Part shown: positions 26,656 to 35,942 of the stretch, in pieces
Layout: each line of letters opens with the position of its first letter
Numbering within the stretch: the first letter of the stretch is position 1
Source: Peptoniphilus faecalis
GTDB taxonomy: Bacteria; Bacillota; Clostridia; Tissierellales; Peptoniphilaceae
Direction of reading: 5' to 3'
Assembly (NCBI RefSeq): GCF_012976305.1
Contig: NZ_JABDSR010000002.1
Location: 124,001 to 188,000 of the forward strand
Length of the DNA: 64,000 bases
Made by a program: the position numbers and the translations under genes
The notes under the pieces: generated by a model
The model's database searches: none
Told to the model about the DNA's origin: nothing
What the model saw: the letters and a program-made list of their open reading frames with translations, nothing else

Positions 26656-28479
26656 TTGAAAAGAGAAGATATTAGAAATATAGCAATTATTGCCCATGTC
26701 GATCATGGCAAGACTACACTTGTAGATGCACTGCTAAGACAATCAGGAATTTTTAGAGAAAATCAACAAGTAAACGACAGAGTTATGGACTCCAATGACA
26801 TTGAAAGGGAAAGAGGTATTACTATCCTTTCCAAAAATACTGCCGTAAATCACAATGGTGTTAAGATCAACATAATTGATACTCCAGGACACGCTGACTT
26901 TGGGGGAGAAGTTGAACGTGTGTTAAAGATGGTTAATGGCGTAGTTTTATTAGTTGATGCCTTTGAAGGTCCAATGCCACAAACTAAATTTGTTCTGAAG
27001 AAAAGTTTTGAGCTAAACCTTCCGGTAATTGTCTGCATAAACAAAGTGGATAGACCAGAAGCGAGACCTCTTGAAGTGGTAGATGAGGTTCTAGATTTAT
27101 TTATTGAACTTGGAGCAGATGGAGACATATTGGACTGTCCCTTTGTATTCACATCAGCAAAACAAGGTGTGGCTGCACTTGATTTAGATGATAAGATGGA
27201 ATCCATGGATCCACTTTTTGAAACTATTATTAAGTACATTCCAGCACCAGAAAATAGAGATGATGAACCTTTTAAACTATTGATTTCAACAATTGACTAC
27301 AATGAATACGTTGGAAGAATTGGTATTGGAAAAATTGAGCAAGGTGTTATAAAAGAAAATGACAAGCTTGTTAGAGTAAATAAATTAAAACCTGACTTCA
27401 AAGAAAATATTAAGATTGCACAAATTTATGAATTTGAGGGTCTAAATAGAGTAGAGGTTAATTCATCGAGATCTGGATCCATTGTTGCAGTTACGGGAAT
27501 AGAAGGAATCAACATTGGAGATACTATTACATCAACTGAAGACACTGAAGGACTTGAATTTGTAAAAATTTCTGAGCCAACTATTTCTATGAATTTTTCT
27601 GTAAATAATTCACCTTTTGCAGGAAGAGTTGGCAAATTCTTGACATCTAGACAAATCAAAGCTAGACTTAATCGAGAACTACAAACGGATGTAGGACTAA
27701 GAGTTGAAGAAACTGATACTACGGATTGTTTCAAAGTAAGTGGTAGAGGAGAACTTCACCTTTCTGTACTAATTGAAAATATGAGACGTGAAGGTTACGA
27801 ATTTCAAGTTTCTAAACCACAAGTTCTCTATAAATATGACGAAAAGGGTAAAAAACTTGAACCAACTGAAAGAGTTACTATTGATGTAGATAGTGTTTAT
27901 GCTGGAACTGTAATAGAGAAGCTTGGAAGAAGAAAGGGAGAACTTGTAAATATAGTTGAACCTAATGGTGGCTATCAAAGACTTGAGTTCATAATTCCGT
28001 CAAGAGGACTTATTGGTTATAGAACAGAATTTATGACTGATACAAAGGGAAGTGGAATTTTAAATTCTATATTCGAAGATTATGTACCCTTTAAGGGCGA
28101 GATTCCAAGAAGAGTTAATGCATCAATTGTATCCTTTGACACAGGTGTTGCGTCAACTTATGGACTTAATAATGCACAGGAACGTGGAACTTTATTTGTA
28201 GAGCCAGGCGAGAATGTATATGAAGGTCAAGTTGTCGGCGAATCTCCAAAGGGAATTGAAATAGAAGTTTCTGTTACAAAGGCAAAAAAACAAACTAATG
28301 TCAGAGCTTCGGGTTCTGATGATGCCTTAAGACTTTCTCCAGTTAAGAAGATGAGTCTTGAAGAAGCCCTTGAATTTATTGAGGATGACGAATTAATAGA
28401 AATAACGCCAAGGGAATTTAGACTTAGAAAGAAAATTTTAGATTCACAACAAAGATATAAATCAAAGAAAAATAAATAA
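26656..28479 (+). CDS. typA: translational GTPase TypA/BipA
   Basis: A 607-residue ribosome-associated GTPase. G1 is in [13 protein letters not shown]3 in DTPGHADFGG and G4 in CINKVDRP. EF-G-like domains III and V and the TypA-specific C-terminus (SRGLIGYRTEF, PRRVNASIVS) follow. The only sensible start is TTG 26656, with a weak GAGATGAG site. It acts in ribosome assembly and stress adaptation. cls follows within 12 bases, so the two are likely co-transcribed. Confidence 0.95.
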   Translation: MKREDIRNIAIIAHVDHGKTTLVDALLRQSGIFRENQQVNDRVMDSNDIERERGITILSKNTAVNHNGVKINIIDTPGHADFGGEVERVLKMVNGVVLLVDAFEGPMPQTKFVLKKSFELNLPVIVCINKVDRPEARPLEVVDEVLDLFIELGADGDILDCPFVFTSAKQGVAALDLDDKMESMDPLFETIIKYIPAPENRDDEPFKLLISTIDYNEYVGRIGIGKIEQGVIKENDKLVRVNKLKPDFKENIKIAQIYEFEGLNRVEVNSSRSGSIVAVTGIEGINIGDTITSTEDTEGLEFVKISEPTISMNFSVNNSPFAGRVGKFLTSRQIKARLNRELQTDVGLRVEETDTTDCFKVSGRGELHLSVLIENMRREGYEFQVSKPQVLYKYDEKGKKLEPTERVTIDVDSVYAGTVIEKLGRRKGELVNIVEPNGGYQRLEFIIPSRGLIGYRTEFMTDTKGSGILNSIFEDYVPFKGEIPRRVNASIVSFDTGVASTYGLNNAQERGTLFVEPGENVYEGQVVGESPKGIEIEVSVTKAKKQTNVRASGSDDALRLSPVKKMSLEEALEFIEDDELIEITPREFRLRKKILDSQQRYKSKKNK

Positions 28480-28491
28480 TAGAGGTGTTTT

Positions 28492-29955
28492 ATGCTTAAT
28501 ACCTATTTTGGAATGTTAAAAAACTTTGCTCAGGTTTATTCATTCCTATTTATAGCAAATGTATTAATTTCAGCATTCATAGTTTTATACGACAATAAAA
28601 AGCCAGTTTCCACACTACTTTGGGTAATGGCTATAAACTTTTTGCCAGTAATAGGATTTATATTATATCTATTTATAGGGCAGGATATTTCAAAATCTAA
28701 GATATTTGCTGGAAAAAGCACAGCCGATAAAATTTTGGAAAAGGAATCAGTGGCACAACTTAAAGTTATAAAAGATGGTACCTTTGTTTACTCAAAGGAG
28801 AGGACAAAGAATCACGTTGACATGATTGAAATGTTTAATCGTGCAGAAGGGGAAATTCTTTACACAAATAATAGAGTAAAAAAATACAATGAAGGTAAAA
28901 GCAAATTCAAAGATTTATTTGAGGATTTGAAGAATGCAAAACACACAATTTATGTACAGTATTATATTTATAAGTCTGATGAACTTTCCACTGAATTTAC
29001 AAATATACTAAAAGAAAAGGCAATAGAAGGTTTAGACGTCTATCTTTTAATTGATGGAATGGGCATTAGAAAGATGAAACTAAGGGATAGAAAAGATTTA
29101 AAAAAAGCAGGAGTAAAGCTTGCTATATTCTTTCCAGGGGTTTTTTATAAAATTAACACCCATATAAATTATAGAAATCACAGAAAAATTGTAGTAATAG
29201 ACAAGAGAATTGGCTATGTAGGCGGTTTTAATGTCGGGGATGAATATGTATCAAAGGGACCAATGGGATTTTGGAGAGACACACATCTTAGAATTGAGGG
29301 GCCAGCAGTAAATGGACTTGCATGGAGATTTTTTTTGGATTTTAAATTTGCATCAGATGATTATACAAAGGGATTTACCACAGAACTTTTTCCCGAAATA
29401 GAAGATGGAATTGACATAAATATTGTAACAAGTGGGCCAGACACCAAGGCAGATTCCATAAGAAATGGATACGAAAAGTTAATAACATCAGCTAGAAAGG
29501 AAATATATATTCAAACACCATACTTCGTACCCGATGAAGGACTTTTAAAAGCCTTAAAGGTTGCGGCATTAAGTGGAGTTCAGGTACATCTAATGTTTCC
29601 AAAAAAGAGAGATCATATCTTTGTACATTGGGCATCTCTTTCCTTTATGGGAGAACTTTTAAAATGGGGAGCACATGTATATCAATATGAAGGTGGATTT
29701 CTTCACACAAAAATAGTTATATCAGACGATTATCTATCAAGTGTTGGTACTGCAAATTTCGACATAAGATCCTTTGAATTAAATTTTGAAGTAAATGCCT
29801 TTTTATATGACGAAGAATTAAATAAAAAATTAAAGGAAGACTTTAAAGAAGATTTAAAATCTTGTATAGAAATAACTCCAGAGATGTATAATAATAGATC
29901 GAGATTCACTAAGTTTAGAGAGTCAATATCAAGACTATTGTCTCCACTTTTATAA
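28492..29955 (+). CDS. cls: cardiolipin synthase (phospholipase D family)
   Basis: A 487-residue membrane enzyme that condenses two phosphatidylglycerols to cardiolipin. Two transmembrane helices lie at about 15-33 and 43-62. Two HKD motifs follow: H230 in NHRKIVVID and H405 in LHTKIVISD, each with the downstream GG or GTAN segment. Length is typical. It sits between typA and a YgjP-type gene that starts two bases after its stop. Confidence 0.94.
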   Translation: MLNTYFGMLKNFAQVYSFLFIANVLISAFIVLYDNKKPVSTLLWVMAINFLPVIGFILYLFIGQDISKSKIFAGKSTADKILEKESVAQLKVIKDGTFVYSKERTKNHVDMIEMFNRAEGEILYTNNRVKKYNEGKSKFKDLFEDLKNAKHTIYVQYYIYKSDELSTEFTNILKEKAIEGLDVYLLIDGMGIRKMKLRDRKDLKKAGVKLAIFFPGVFYKINTHINYRNHRKIVVIDKRIGYVGGFNVGDEYVSKGPMGFWRDTHLRIEGPAVNGLAWRFFLDFKFASDDYTKGFTTELFPEIEDGIDINIVTSGPDTKADSIRNGYEKLITSARKEIYIQTPYFVPDEGLLKALKVAALSGVQVHLMFPKKRDHIFVHWASLSFMGELLKWGAHVYQYEGGFLHTKIVISDDYLSSVGTANFDIRSFELNFEVNAFLYDEELNKKLKEDFKEDLKSCIEITPEMYNNRSRFTKFRESISRLLSPLL

Positions 29956-29956
29956 A

Positions 29957-30496
29957 ATGGAAATAGAAATAAATAGAAAAGACATAAAAAATCTTCGAAT
30001 AAAAGTAGAAGATGGTATAATAAAAGTATCAGCACCAAAAAGGACAAGTGAAAGAGAAATAAAGAGTATTATAAAAAATAATTTAGATACAATTGAAAGA
30101 CTAAAGGAAGAGGACTCATATAAAAAGAGGTACAAAAATCACTTGTTTGGCGAAAAAATAGAAGTAAAATCTGAAAAAGAAATAGAAAAAATTTATCGAT
30201 TAGAACTAGAAAAAGCACTAGATAATATTTTTGAAAAATATGAAAAAATTACGGGACTTTCGCCAAAAACAGTTCAAATAAGAAAGATGAAAGTAAGATG
30301 GGGTACATGTTATCCAAAAAGTGGGGACATAAAGATAAATTTATATCTTGCAGAAAGACCAATTGAACAAATTGAAGCTGTGGTGCTACACGAACTTGTG
30401 CATTTAAAATATTTTTATCACGATGAAAAATTTATTAATGAGTGTAAAAAGTATATGCCAAATTATGAAGAAATTGAAAGAGAGCTAAAGAGATAG
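29957..30496 (+). CDS. YgjP-like metallopeptidase-fold protein (DUF45)
   Basis: A 179-residue protein of the YgjP/DUF45 (M48-like) family. The zinc motif HELVH is in VVLHELVHLKYFYHDEKF, and the family signature MKVRWGTC precedes it. The N-terminal 60 residues form the usual beta domain. It starts two bases after cls. No substrate is known for the family with certainty. Cytosolic; no signal peptide. Confidence 0.88.
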   Translation: MEIEINRKDIKNLRIKVEDGIIKVSAPKRTSEREIKSIIKNNLDTIERLKEEDSYKKRYKNHLFGEKIEVKSEKEIEKIYRLELEKALDNIFEKYEKITGLSPKTVQIRKMKVRWGTCYPKSGDIKINLYLAERPIEQIEAVVLHELVHLKYFYHDEKFINECKKYMPNYEEIERELKR

Positions 30497-30504
30497 GTGA
30501 TAAA

Positions 30505-30720
30505 ATGAAAAAGGCATTGAAAATATTAGCAATAATTGCAATAGTGATAATACTCATGAAACTATTTAATATTTCAATATTTATTGGCAATCAAAAAATA
30601 GATAAACACCTAATTATTCAAAGCGTAAGGAATTTTAACCTTGGTGACCTCTTTGACAAAATATCAAATTTTTTAAATGAACTTGTATCTGGTATAAAGA
30701 AGGCAGTAAATAGTTTATAA
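30505..30720 (+). CDS. small membrane protein, unknown
   Basis: A 71-residue protein with one N-terminal transmembrane helix (about residues 5-21) and an amphipathic remainder. It has a weak AGGTGA site and follows the YgjP gene by eight bases, ending the typA-cls unit just ahead of the repeat terminator. No family is recognised. Confidence 0.6.
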   Translation: MKKALKILAIIAIVIILMKLFNISIFIGNQKIDKHLIIQSVRNFNLGDLFDKISNFLNELVSGIKKAVNSL

Positions 30721-30733
30721 AAGAAAGCCTTTG

Positions 30734-30784
30734 AACTGACCGCCAAAAGTTGGACTAAAGCCAACTAGGGAGGTCAGTTTTTTT
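30734..30784 (+). repeat. IS3-end-like hairpin repeat, copy 2 (acts as terminator)
   Basis: Outer arms AACTGACC (30734-30741) and GGTCAGTT (30772-30779) pair perfectly. An inner AGTTGG/CCAACT stem has a 7-nt loop. Seven T residues (30778-30784) follow. It sits 13 bp behind the last gene of the typA-cls unit. It shares the core CCAAAAGTTGGACTAAA with the copies at 18969 and 34449. Confidence 0.8.
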
Positions 30785-30856
30785 ATGGAAAATATATTAA
30801 TAATATAAATTTATAAAAAAATTTTAAAAATCAAAGGTTTTCATGAAAATTTAGCC

Positions 30857-30885
30857 TTGTCTTTTGCAAAACTATTCATTATAAT
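30857..30885 (+). promoter_or_regulatory. promoter of the serC-serA unit
   Basis: TTGTCT (30857-30862) and TATAAT (30880-30885) with a 17-bp spacer. Confidence 0.55.
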
Positions 30886-30901
30886 TAATACAATTTACTT
30901 T

Positions 30902-30915
30902 TTTACTTAAGTAAA
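30902..30915. promoter_or_regulatory. 14-bp perfect palindrome, candidate operator upstream of serC
   Basis: TTTACTTAAGTAAA lies just downstream of the predicted transcription start and 24 bp before the serC start. Its position fits a repressor site. The regulator is unknown. Confidence 0.4.
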
Positions 30916-30938
30916 TAATTTTGAAAGAGGAGGACGAA

Positions 30939-32024
30939 ATGAAAAAAATTTATAATTTTTCTGCAGGGCCATCTACTCTACCAGTAGAAGTTCTAGAAAA
31001 AGCACAAAAGGAAATGTTAGACTATAAAAACTCAGGAATGTCAGTTATGGAGATGAGTCACCGCTCCTCCCTTTATGACGAAATTCATAATGAAGCTAAA
31101 GAGGACTTAATGAAATTAATGGGTCTTGATGAGGACTATGAACTTTTATTCTTGCAAGGTGGAGGGTCAACTCAATTTGCAATGATTCCTATGAATTTGT
31201 TAAATAAAGATGATATTGCATCTTATTTAATCACTGGTTCTTGGGCTGACAAGGCTTATAAAGAGGCTAAAAAATTTGCAAAACCTGAAATTCTAGCATC
31301 TTCTAAGGAAGATATTTATACCTATATTCCAGAAATTGATGAAAGTAAAATGAATGAAAAGTCAAAATTTTTATATCTTTGTGTTAACAACACAATTTAT
31401 GGAACGAGAATTTCTCCAGAAAAAATTGGGAAGCTAAACAAGCCACTTGTTGCAGATATTTCTTCAAATATCTTGTCTGAAAAATACGACTATAATAAAT
31501 TTGATTTAGTATTTGCAGGTGCTCAAAAAAATCTCGGCCCTGCAGGCGTTACAATTGTAGCTCTAAAAAAAGACTTAATTAAAGAAACTAGGGAAGAGAT
31601 TCCTACAATGCTTTCTTACAAAACTCATGCCGACAAAAACTCACTTTACAATACGCCTCCATGTTTTGCAATTTATGTTACAGGACTTGTGGCTAAGTGG
31701 ATTAAAAAAATGGGTGGAGTGGAAGCAATGGAAGAGATAAACAAGGAAAAGTCAAAACTTCTCTATGATTTTATAGATAATTCTTCTCTTTACAAAAATA
31801 ATGTTAAACTAGAAGACCGCTCACTTATGAACATTGTATTCGTAACAGGAGATGCTGAGCTAGATGCGAAATTTGTCAAGGGAGCAAAGGAAAAAGGTCT
31901 CGAGAATCTAAAGGGACATCGCACAGTTGGTGGGATGAGGGCAAGTATTTATAATGCCATGCCAATAGAGGGCGTAAAGGCTCTTATAGATTATATGAAG
32001 GATTTTGAGAGGGAGAATAGGTGA
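30939..32024 (+). CDS. serC: phosphoserine aminotransferase
   Basis: A 361-residue PLP enzyme converting 3-phosphohydroxypyruvate and glutamate to phosphoserine and 2-oxoglutarate. The N-terminal NFSAGPSTLP, SHRSS, and the PLP-lysine segment GAQKNLGPAG are present. ATG 30939 follows GAGGAGG; a TTG 18 bases upstream lies before that site and is rejected. The stop overlaps the serA start by four bases. Glutamate use ties it loosely to the window's main pathway. Confidence 0.95.
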   Translation: MKKIYNFSAGPSTLPVEVLEKAQKEMLDYKNSGMSVMEMSHRSSLYDEIHNEAKEDLMKLMGLDEDYELLFLQGGGSTQFAMIPMNLLNKDDIASYLITGSWADKAYKEAKKFAKPEILASSKEDIYTYIPEIDESKMNEKSKFLYLCVNNTIYGTRISPEKIGKLNKPLVADISSNILSEKYDYNKFDLVFAGAQKNLGPAGVTIVALKKDLIKETREEIPTMLSYKTHADKNSLYNTPPCFAIYVTGLVAKWIKKMGGVEAMEEINKEKSKLLYDFIDNSSLYKNNVKLEDRSLMNIVFVTGDAELDAKFVKGAKEKGLENLKGHRTVGGMRASIYNAMPIEGVKALIDYMKDFERENR

Positions 32025-33202
32025 TAAAATTGGGACAAATTTATAAAATTAAAACAATAAATAATATTTCTAATAAGGGACTTAAACTTTTGCCAGAAAA
32101 TTTTAAATATAGTGCAGAGGAAGAAAATCCCGATGCAATATTAGTGAGAAGTGCCGACCTTCACGATGTAGAATTTCCTAAAAGCGTGAGATACATTGGT
32201 CGTGCTGGAGCTGGAACAAATAATATTCCAGTAGATAGATGTGCTGAAGAGGGAATTGTAGTTTGCAATGCTCCAGGTGCTAATGCCAATGCTGTAAAAG
32301 AACTTGCTCTGACGGGAATGCTCCTTGCATCAAGAGATATTATTGGTGCTGTTAATTGGGCAAATAATCTAGAGGGTCATGAAAATATAAAAAAAGATGT
32401 GGAAGCTGGCAAAAAGGCTTTTGCTGGGCCTGAACTAAAGGGCAAAACACTTGGAGTAATAGGACTTGGTGCAACGGGACAACTTGTTGCATCAGCTGGT
32501 GTTGAAATGGGAATGAAAGTAATTGGATACGATCCCTTTCTTTCAATTAAAAACGCACTTCATTTAGACACTAAAGTTAATTATACAGAGGACATAAAGG
32601 AAATTTTTAAAAATTCAAATTATATTTCTCTTCACATTCCTTATAGCGAAGCAACTAAAAATATAGTAAATGGAGAGCTTCTTGAAATTGCAAAGGATGG
32701 TCTAGTGTTACTTAATATTGCGAGAGGTGGACTTGTAGATATTACTGCTCTTAAAGAATATTTGGAAAATGGCAAAGTTAAAAAGTATGTATGCGACTTC
32801 CCTGACGAGGAAACAATTACACTTCCAAATACAATTAATCTGCCTCATATAGGTGCATCAACACCAGAGTCAGAAGAAAATTCTGCAAAGATGGTTGTTG
32901 AAGAATTAATAGACTATTTAGAAAATGGAAATATAAAAAATTCTGTAAACTTTCCTAATATGGATATGGGAACTTGTAACAGTGTCCACAGGATTCTCGT
33001 GCTTCATAGAAATATACCAAGCATGATTGCACAAATTACTACAATTCTTGCAGATGAAAAGGTAAATATTTCTGATTTATTAAATCGCCACAAGGGGAAA
33101 TTTGCAGCGACAATGATTGATATAGATTCAGAGGTTGATGAAAATCTTAGAAAAAAACTATATGCAATTAAAGGCGTCCTTAGAGTTAGGCTAATCAAGT
33201 AG
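32021..33202 (+). CDS. serA: D-3-phosphoglycerate dehydrogenase
   Basis: A 393-residue NAD-dependent enzyme for the first step of serine synthesis. The Rossmann motif is GVIGLGATGQLVA near residue 146, the active-site segment NIARGGLVD near 232, and His in LPHIGAST. A C-terminal ACT domain of about 75 residues (LVLHRNIPSMIAQITTILAD) suggests feedback by an amino acid. The start is GTG 32021 overlapping the serC stop, behind GGGAG. It is shorter than long SerA forms and lacks the intervening domain. Confidence 0.93.
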   Translation: MIKLGQIYKIKTINNISNKGLKLLPENFKYSAEEENPDAILVRSADLHDVEFPKSVRYIGRAGAGTNNIPVDRCAEEGIVVCNAPGANANAVKELALTGMLLASRDIIGAVNWANNLEGHENIKKDVEAGKKAFAGPELKGKTLGVIGLGATGQLVASAGVEMGMKVIGYDPFLSIKNALHLDTKVNYTEDIKEIFKNSNYISLHIPYSEATKNIVNGELLEIAKDGLVLLNIARGGLVDITALKEYLENGKVKKYVCDFPDEETITLPNTINLPHIGASTPESEENSAKMVVEELIDYLENGNIKNSVNFPNMDMGTCNSVHRILVLHRNIPSMIAQITTILADEKVNISDLLNRHKGKFAATMIDIDSEVDENLRKKLYAIKGVLRVRLIK

Positions 33203-33209
33203 GTGCATA

Positions 33210-34433
33210 ATGGAGATAAAAGCATTTAAAGCCATTAGACCTAAGAAGGAATTGGCAAGTGAAATTGCAGCACTTCCCTACGATGTCTATTCTGTAAAAG
33301 AGGCTAGAGAAATAATAAAGAAAAACCCAAAATCCTTTTTGCAAGTGGATCTTCCGGCGGCAACTGTAGATGATGAAGTTAAAAATTTAAATGAAATAGC
33401 CCTTTTAAATTTTAATAATTTAAAAAAGAAGGGATATTTTTATAAAGAAGATAGGGATAAACTATATATCTATTCTCTTACAATGAAGGGAAAGACTCAA
33501 GTTGGACTTGTCGCCTGTGCATCAATAGACGAATATTTAGAGGGCAAGATTAAAAAACACGAATTTACTAGAAAAGACAAGGAAGCAGATAGAGTAGATC
33601 ATGTTGACAAGCTTGATGCAAATACGGGACCAATATTTTTGACATATAAGTCTTTAGATGAAATAAATAAGATAATATATTCAGAAATTAAGGAAATACC
33701 TGAAATAGACTTTAGGACGGAAGATGGCGTAAATCACAAAATTTGGACAATAGAAGATGAAGATACAATAGAAAAATTAATCACTTTATTTAAAAATGTA
33801 GAAAATTTTTATATCGCAGATGGTCATCACAGATGTGCTTCTGCCGTAAAAGTTGGACTAAAAAGGCGTGAAGAAAATAAGGATTACACAGGTAATGAAG
33901 AGTTTAATTATTTTTTATCTTTAATATTTCCTTCAAAGGAAGTTGAGATTATGGACTACAATAGAGTTGTAAAGGATTTGAATAATTTCACTGAAAAGGA
34001 ATTTTTAGAAAAATTAAGGGAAAACTTTGAAGTAGAAGTAGCGAAGACTTCGCCATATAAGCCAGAGGGAAAGGGTTGCTTTGGAATGTATCTCAGTGAT
34101 AACTGGTATAAGTTAAAAGTAAAAGATGAACTTGTAAAAGATGACATAATAGAAAGGCTTGATGTTTCAATATTACAAAATCTAGTTCTAGATAAAATTT
34201 TAGGGATAAAAAATCCAAGGACAGACGAGAGAATAGACTTTGTTGGAGGAATAAGAGGACTTTATGAACTTGAAAAGAGGACAAGAGAAGATATGCAAAT
34301 AGCATTCTCGCTATACCCTACATCACTTGAAGAACTATTTGAAGTTGCAGATGCAGGTGAAGTAATGCCGCCGAAATCAACATGGTTTGAGCCAAAGCCT
34401 CTCTCAGGTCTTTTCATACACGAATTAAAATAA
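33210..34433 (+). CDS. DUF1015 family protein
   Basis: A 407-residue protein that covers the whole DUF1015 family length. Typical segments are AIRPKKELASEIAALPYDVYS at the start, IADGHHRCASA near residue 206 and MPPKSTWFEPKP at the end. The family has no proven reaction, but genes of this family are frequently found beside serA and serC, as here, with only seven bases between. The GHHR motif suggests a phosphotransfer or hydrolytic site; recent work links DUF1015 relatives to serine kinase activity, which I treat as uncertain. Confidence 0.88.
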   Translation: MEIKAFKAIRPKKELASEIAALPYDVYSVKEAREIIKKNPKSFLQVDLPAATVDDEVKNLNEIALLNFNNLKKKGYFYKEDRDKLYIYSLTMKGKTQVGLVACASIDEYLEGKIKKHEFTRKDKEADRVDHVDKLDANTGPIFLTYKSLDEINKIIYSEIKEIPEIDFRTEDGVNHKIWTIEDEDTIEKLITLFKNVENFYIADGHHRCASAVKVGLKRREENKDYTGNEEFNYFLSLIFPSKEVEIMDYNRVVKDLNNFTEKEFLEKLRENFEVEVAKTSPYKPEGKGCFGMYLSDNWYKLKVKDELVKDDIIERLDVSILQNLVLDKILGIKNPRTDERIDFVGGIRGLYELEKRTREDMQIAFSLYPTSLEELFEVADAGEVMPPKSTWFEPKPLSGLFIHELK

Positions 34434-34448
34434 TAGAATTAGAAAGGT

Positions 34449-34498
34449 AACTGACCTCAAAAGTTGGACTAAAAAACTAACTAAGGAGGTCAGTTTTT
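34449..34498 (+). repeat. IS3-end-like hairpin repeat, copy 3 (acts as terminator)
   Basis: A 10-bp perfect outer stem (34449-34458 with 34486-34495), an inner AGTTGG/CTAACT stem with one G-T pair, and five T residues. It lies 16 bp behind the DUF1015 stop and ends the serC-serA unit. Confidence 0.8.
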
Positions 34499-34772
34499 AA
34501 ATGCAAATATAGCACAGAATTTAAAATCAATAATCCACAAAGGATAATATATAGCTAAAATATATTAATATCACAAGGAGTAAAGAATAAAAATAGGATA
34601 TTTAACAAAATAGAATGTGGTAAGAAAAGTGTGGCAAAAAATATTAGAGATCGCATAAGATTTGCTAATGTACTAGGTTAAATTTTAAGGCATATTATTG
34701 TCGCCTTTTTTGCATAGAATTTATTAAAATTATTTTTTCATGGACTATGTTATAATAAAAAAAGGTGAGAAA
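34499..34772. other. intergenic region upstream of the ZIP transporter
   Basis: About 270 bp without a credible gene. A short AAGGC/GCCTT hairpin (34687-34707) is followed by T residues and could be a weak terminator. TATAAT at 34751-34756 is the likely -10 box of the transporter gene; no clear -35 is seen. Confidence 0.4.
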
Positions 34773-35528
34773 ATGAATTTAACTTTTATTATCCTAGGCT
34801 GTATAGTGCCAGGACTTATGACGGGGATTGGTGCAATCCCAATATTTTTTGCAAAAGATGTTAGCCAAAAAGTATTAGATGTGCTTCTTGCAGCAGCAGC
34901 GGGAGTAATGCTTGCGGCGACCTGCTTTTCTCTTGTAATACCAAGCCTTGAAATAGGAGAAGGGGAAAGGGCAGTTCTAATAACTGGACTTGGAATATTT
35001 ACTGGTGCACTAATGCTAGATCTTATAGATAAATATGCCCCACATGAACATTTAATTGACAAGAGATATGAAGGAAAAGATGTAAAAAATCTTTCGAAAA
35101 TTTGGCTCTTTGTAATTGCAATTGCGATTCACAACTTTCCAGAAGGACTTGCCACGGGAGTTGGCTTTGGAGGAGAAAACATGTCCAATGGGCTTTCTGT
35201 TGCCTTTGGAATTGCCCTTCAAAATATGCCAGAAGGGTTGGCAGTAGCCCTTGCCCTTGTGCGTGAAGGCTATTCTCGCAAAAAAGGTTTTGCAGTAGCA
35301 GCATTAACTGGACTAGTTGAACCAATAGGAGCCTTTATGGGAATTGGACTTGTGTCGATTTTTTCTGCAACACTTGGGTTTATCCTTGCCCTTGCAGCGG
35401 GAGCGATGCTCTTTGTAATTAGTGATGAGATAATTCCAGAAACTCATTCAAATGGTTACGAAAGATTGGCTACTTATGGCGTAATTTTTGGATTTATACT
35501 TATGATGTTTTTGGATTCTTTAATTTAA
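34773..35528 (+). CDS. ZIP family divalent metal transporter
   Basis: A 251-residue membrane protein with eight predicted helices. The metal path is seen in HNFPEGLATGVGFG (helix IV) and QNMPEGLAVALALV (helix V), with VEPIGAFMG and DEIIPETHSNG further on. This is the ZupT/GufA branch, importing zinc, iron or manganese. ATG 34773 follows AAAGGTGAG; an in-frame ATG at 34740 lies upstream of the -10 box and is rejected. Confidence 0.92.
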   Translation: MNLTFIILGCIVPGLMTGIGAIPIFFAKDVSQKVLDVLLAAAAGVMLAATCFSLVIPSLEIGEGERAVLITGLGIFTGALMLDLIDKYAPHEHLIDKRYEGKDVKNLSKIWLFVIAIAIHNFPEGLATGVGFGGENMSNGLSVAFGIALQNMPEGLAVALALVREGYSRKKGFAVAALTGLVEPIGAFMGIGLVSIFSATLGFILALAAGAMLFVISDEIIPETHSNGYERLATYGVIFGFILMMFLDSLI

Positions 35529-35535
35529 ATAAAAA

Positions 35536-35913
35536 TTATTTTATTTTAACATTTATATTTATTTCAAAGGAATTTTCATCTAAAAATTCTTCCCGAAGTT
35601 CCACTGATTCTGTGAAATAAATTTCTGCACCATCTATAAAATATATTGGATGGATGCCGTCGACAAATTTTAATTCTTTATTTATTCTCACATCGGCATA
35701 GGAAATTATATCTCCAACTGCGTGGTATTTTAAGAGAAGAGTTTCGCCAAAATTTTTTATGTAGCTTGGTTTTTTATAGTCAATGGACATTTCCTTTAGC
35801 ATCGCAATTATTTTTTCGTCTAATTTTATATCCACAGTCTCTAAATTTTTCATAAACTCTTCTGTTCTATAATTATTTACATTAATCATATAAGAGTCAA
35901 AATTAAAAATCAT
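35536..35913 (-). CDS. hypothetical protein
   Basis: A 125-residue acidic soluble protein with mixed strand and helix propensity; no family is recognised. It lies 29 bases behind a second hypothetical gene on the same strand, so both may form one unit with rlmH and tpx. No signal peptide is seen. The GAGGTG site upstream of the ATG supports it. Confidence 0.65.
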   Translation of the reverse strand: MIFNFDSYMINVNNYRTEEFMKNLETVDIKLDEKIIAMLKEMSIDYKKPSYIKNFGETLLLKYHAVGDIISYADVRINKELKFVDGIHPIYFIDGAEIYFTESVELREEFLDENSFEININVKIK

Positions 35914-35942
35914 TTTAGCACCTCAATCATTAATTAAAGTTA

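Noticed and set aside
33848-33864. AAAGTTGGACTAAAAAG, matching the core of the hairpin repeat family
   Set aside because: It lies inside the DUF1015 coding sequence (KVGLKRR), has no second arm and is a chance match.
34687-34711. AAGGC/GCCTT hairpin with T-run
   Set aside because: The 5-bp stem is too short to call a terminator with confidence; only mentioned in the intergenic entry.
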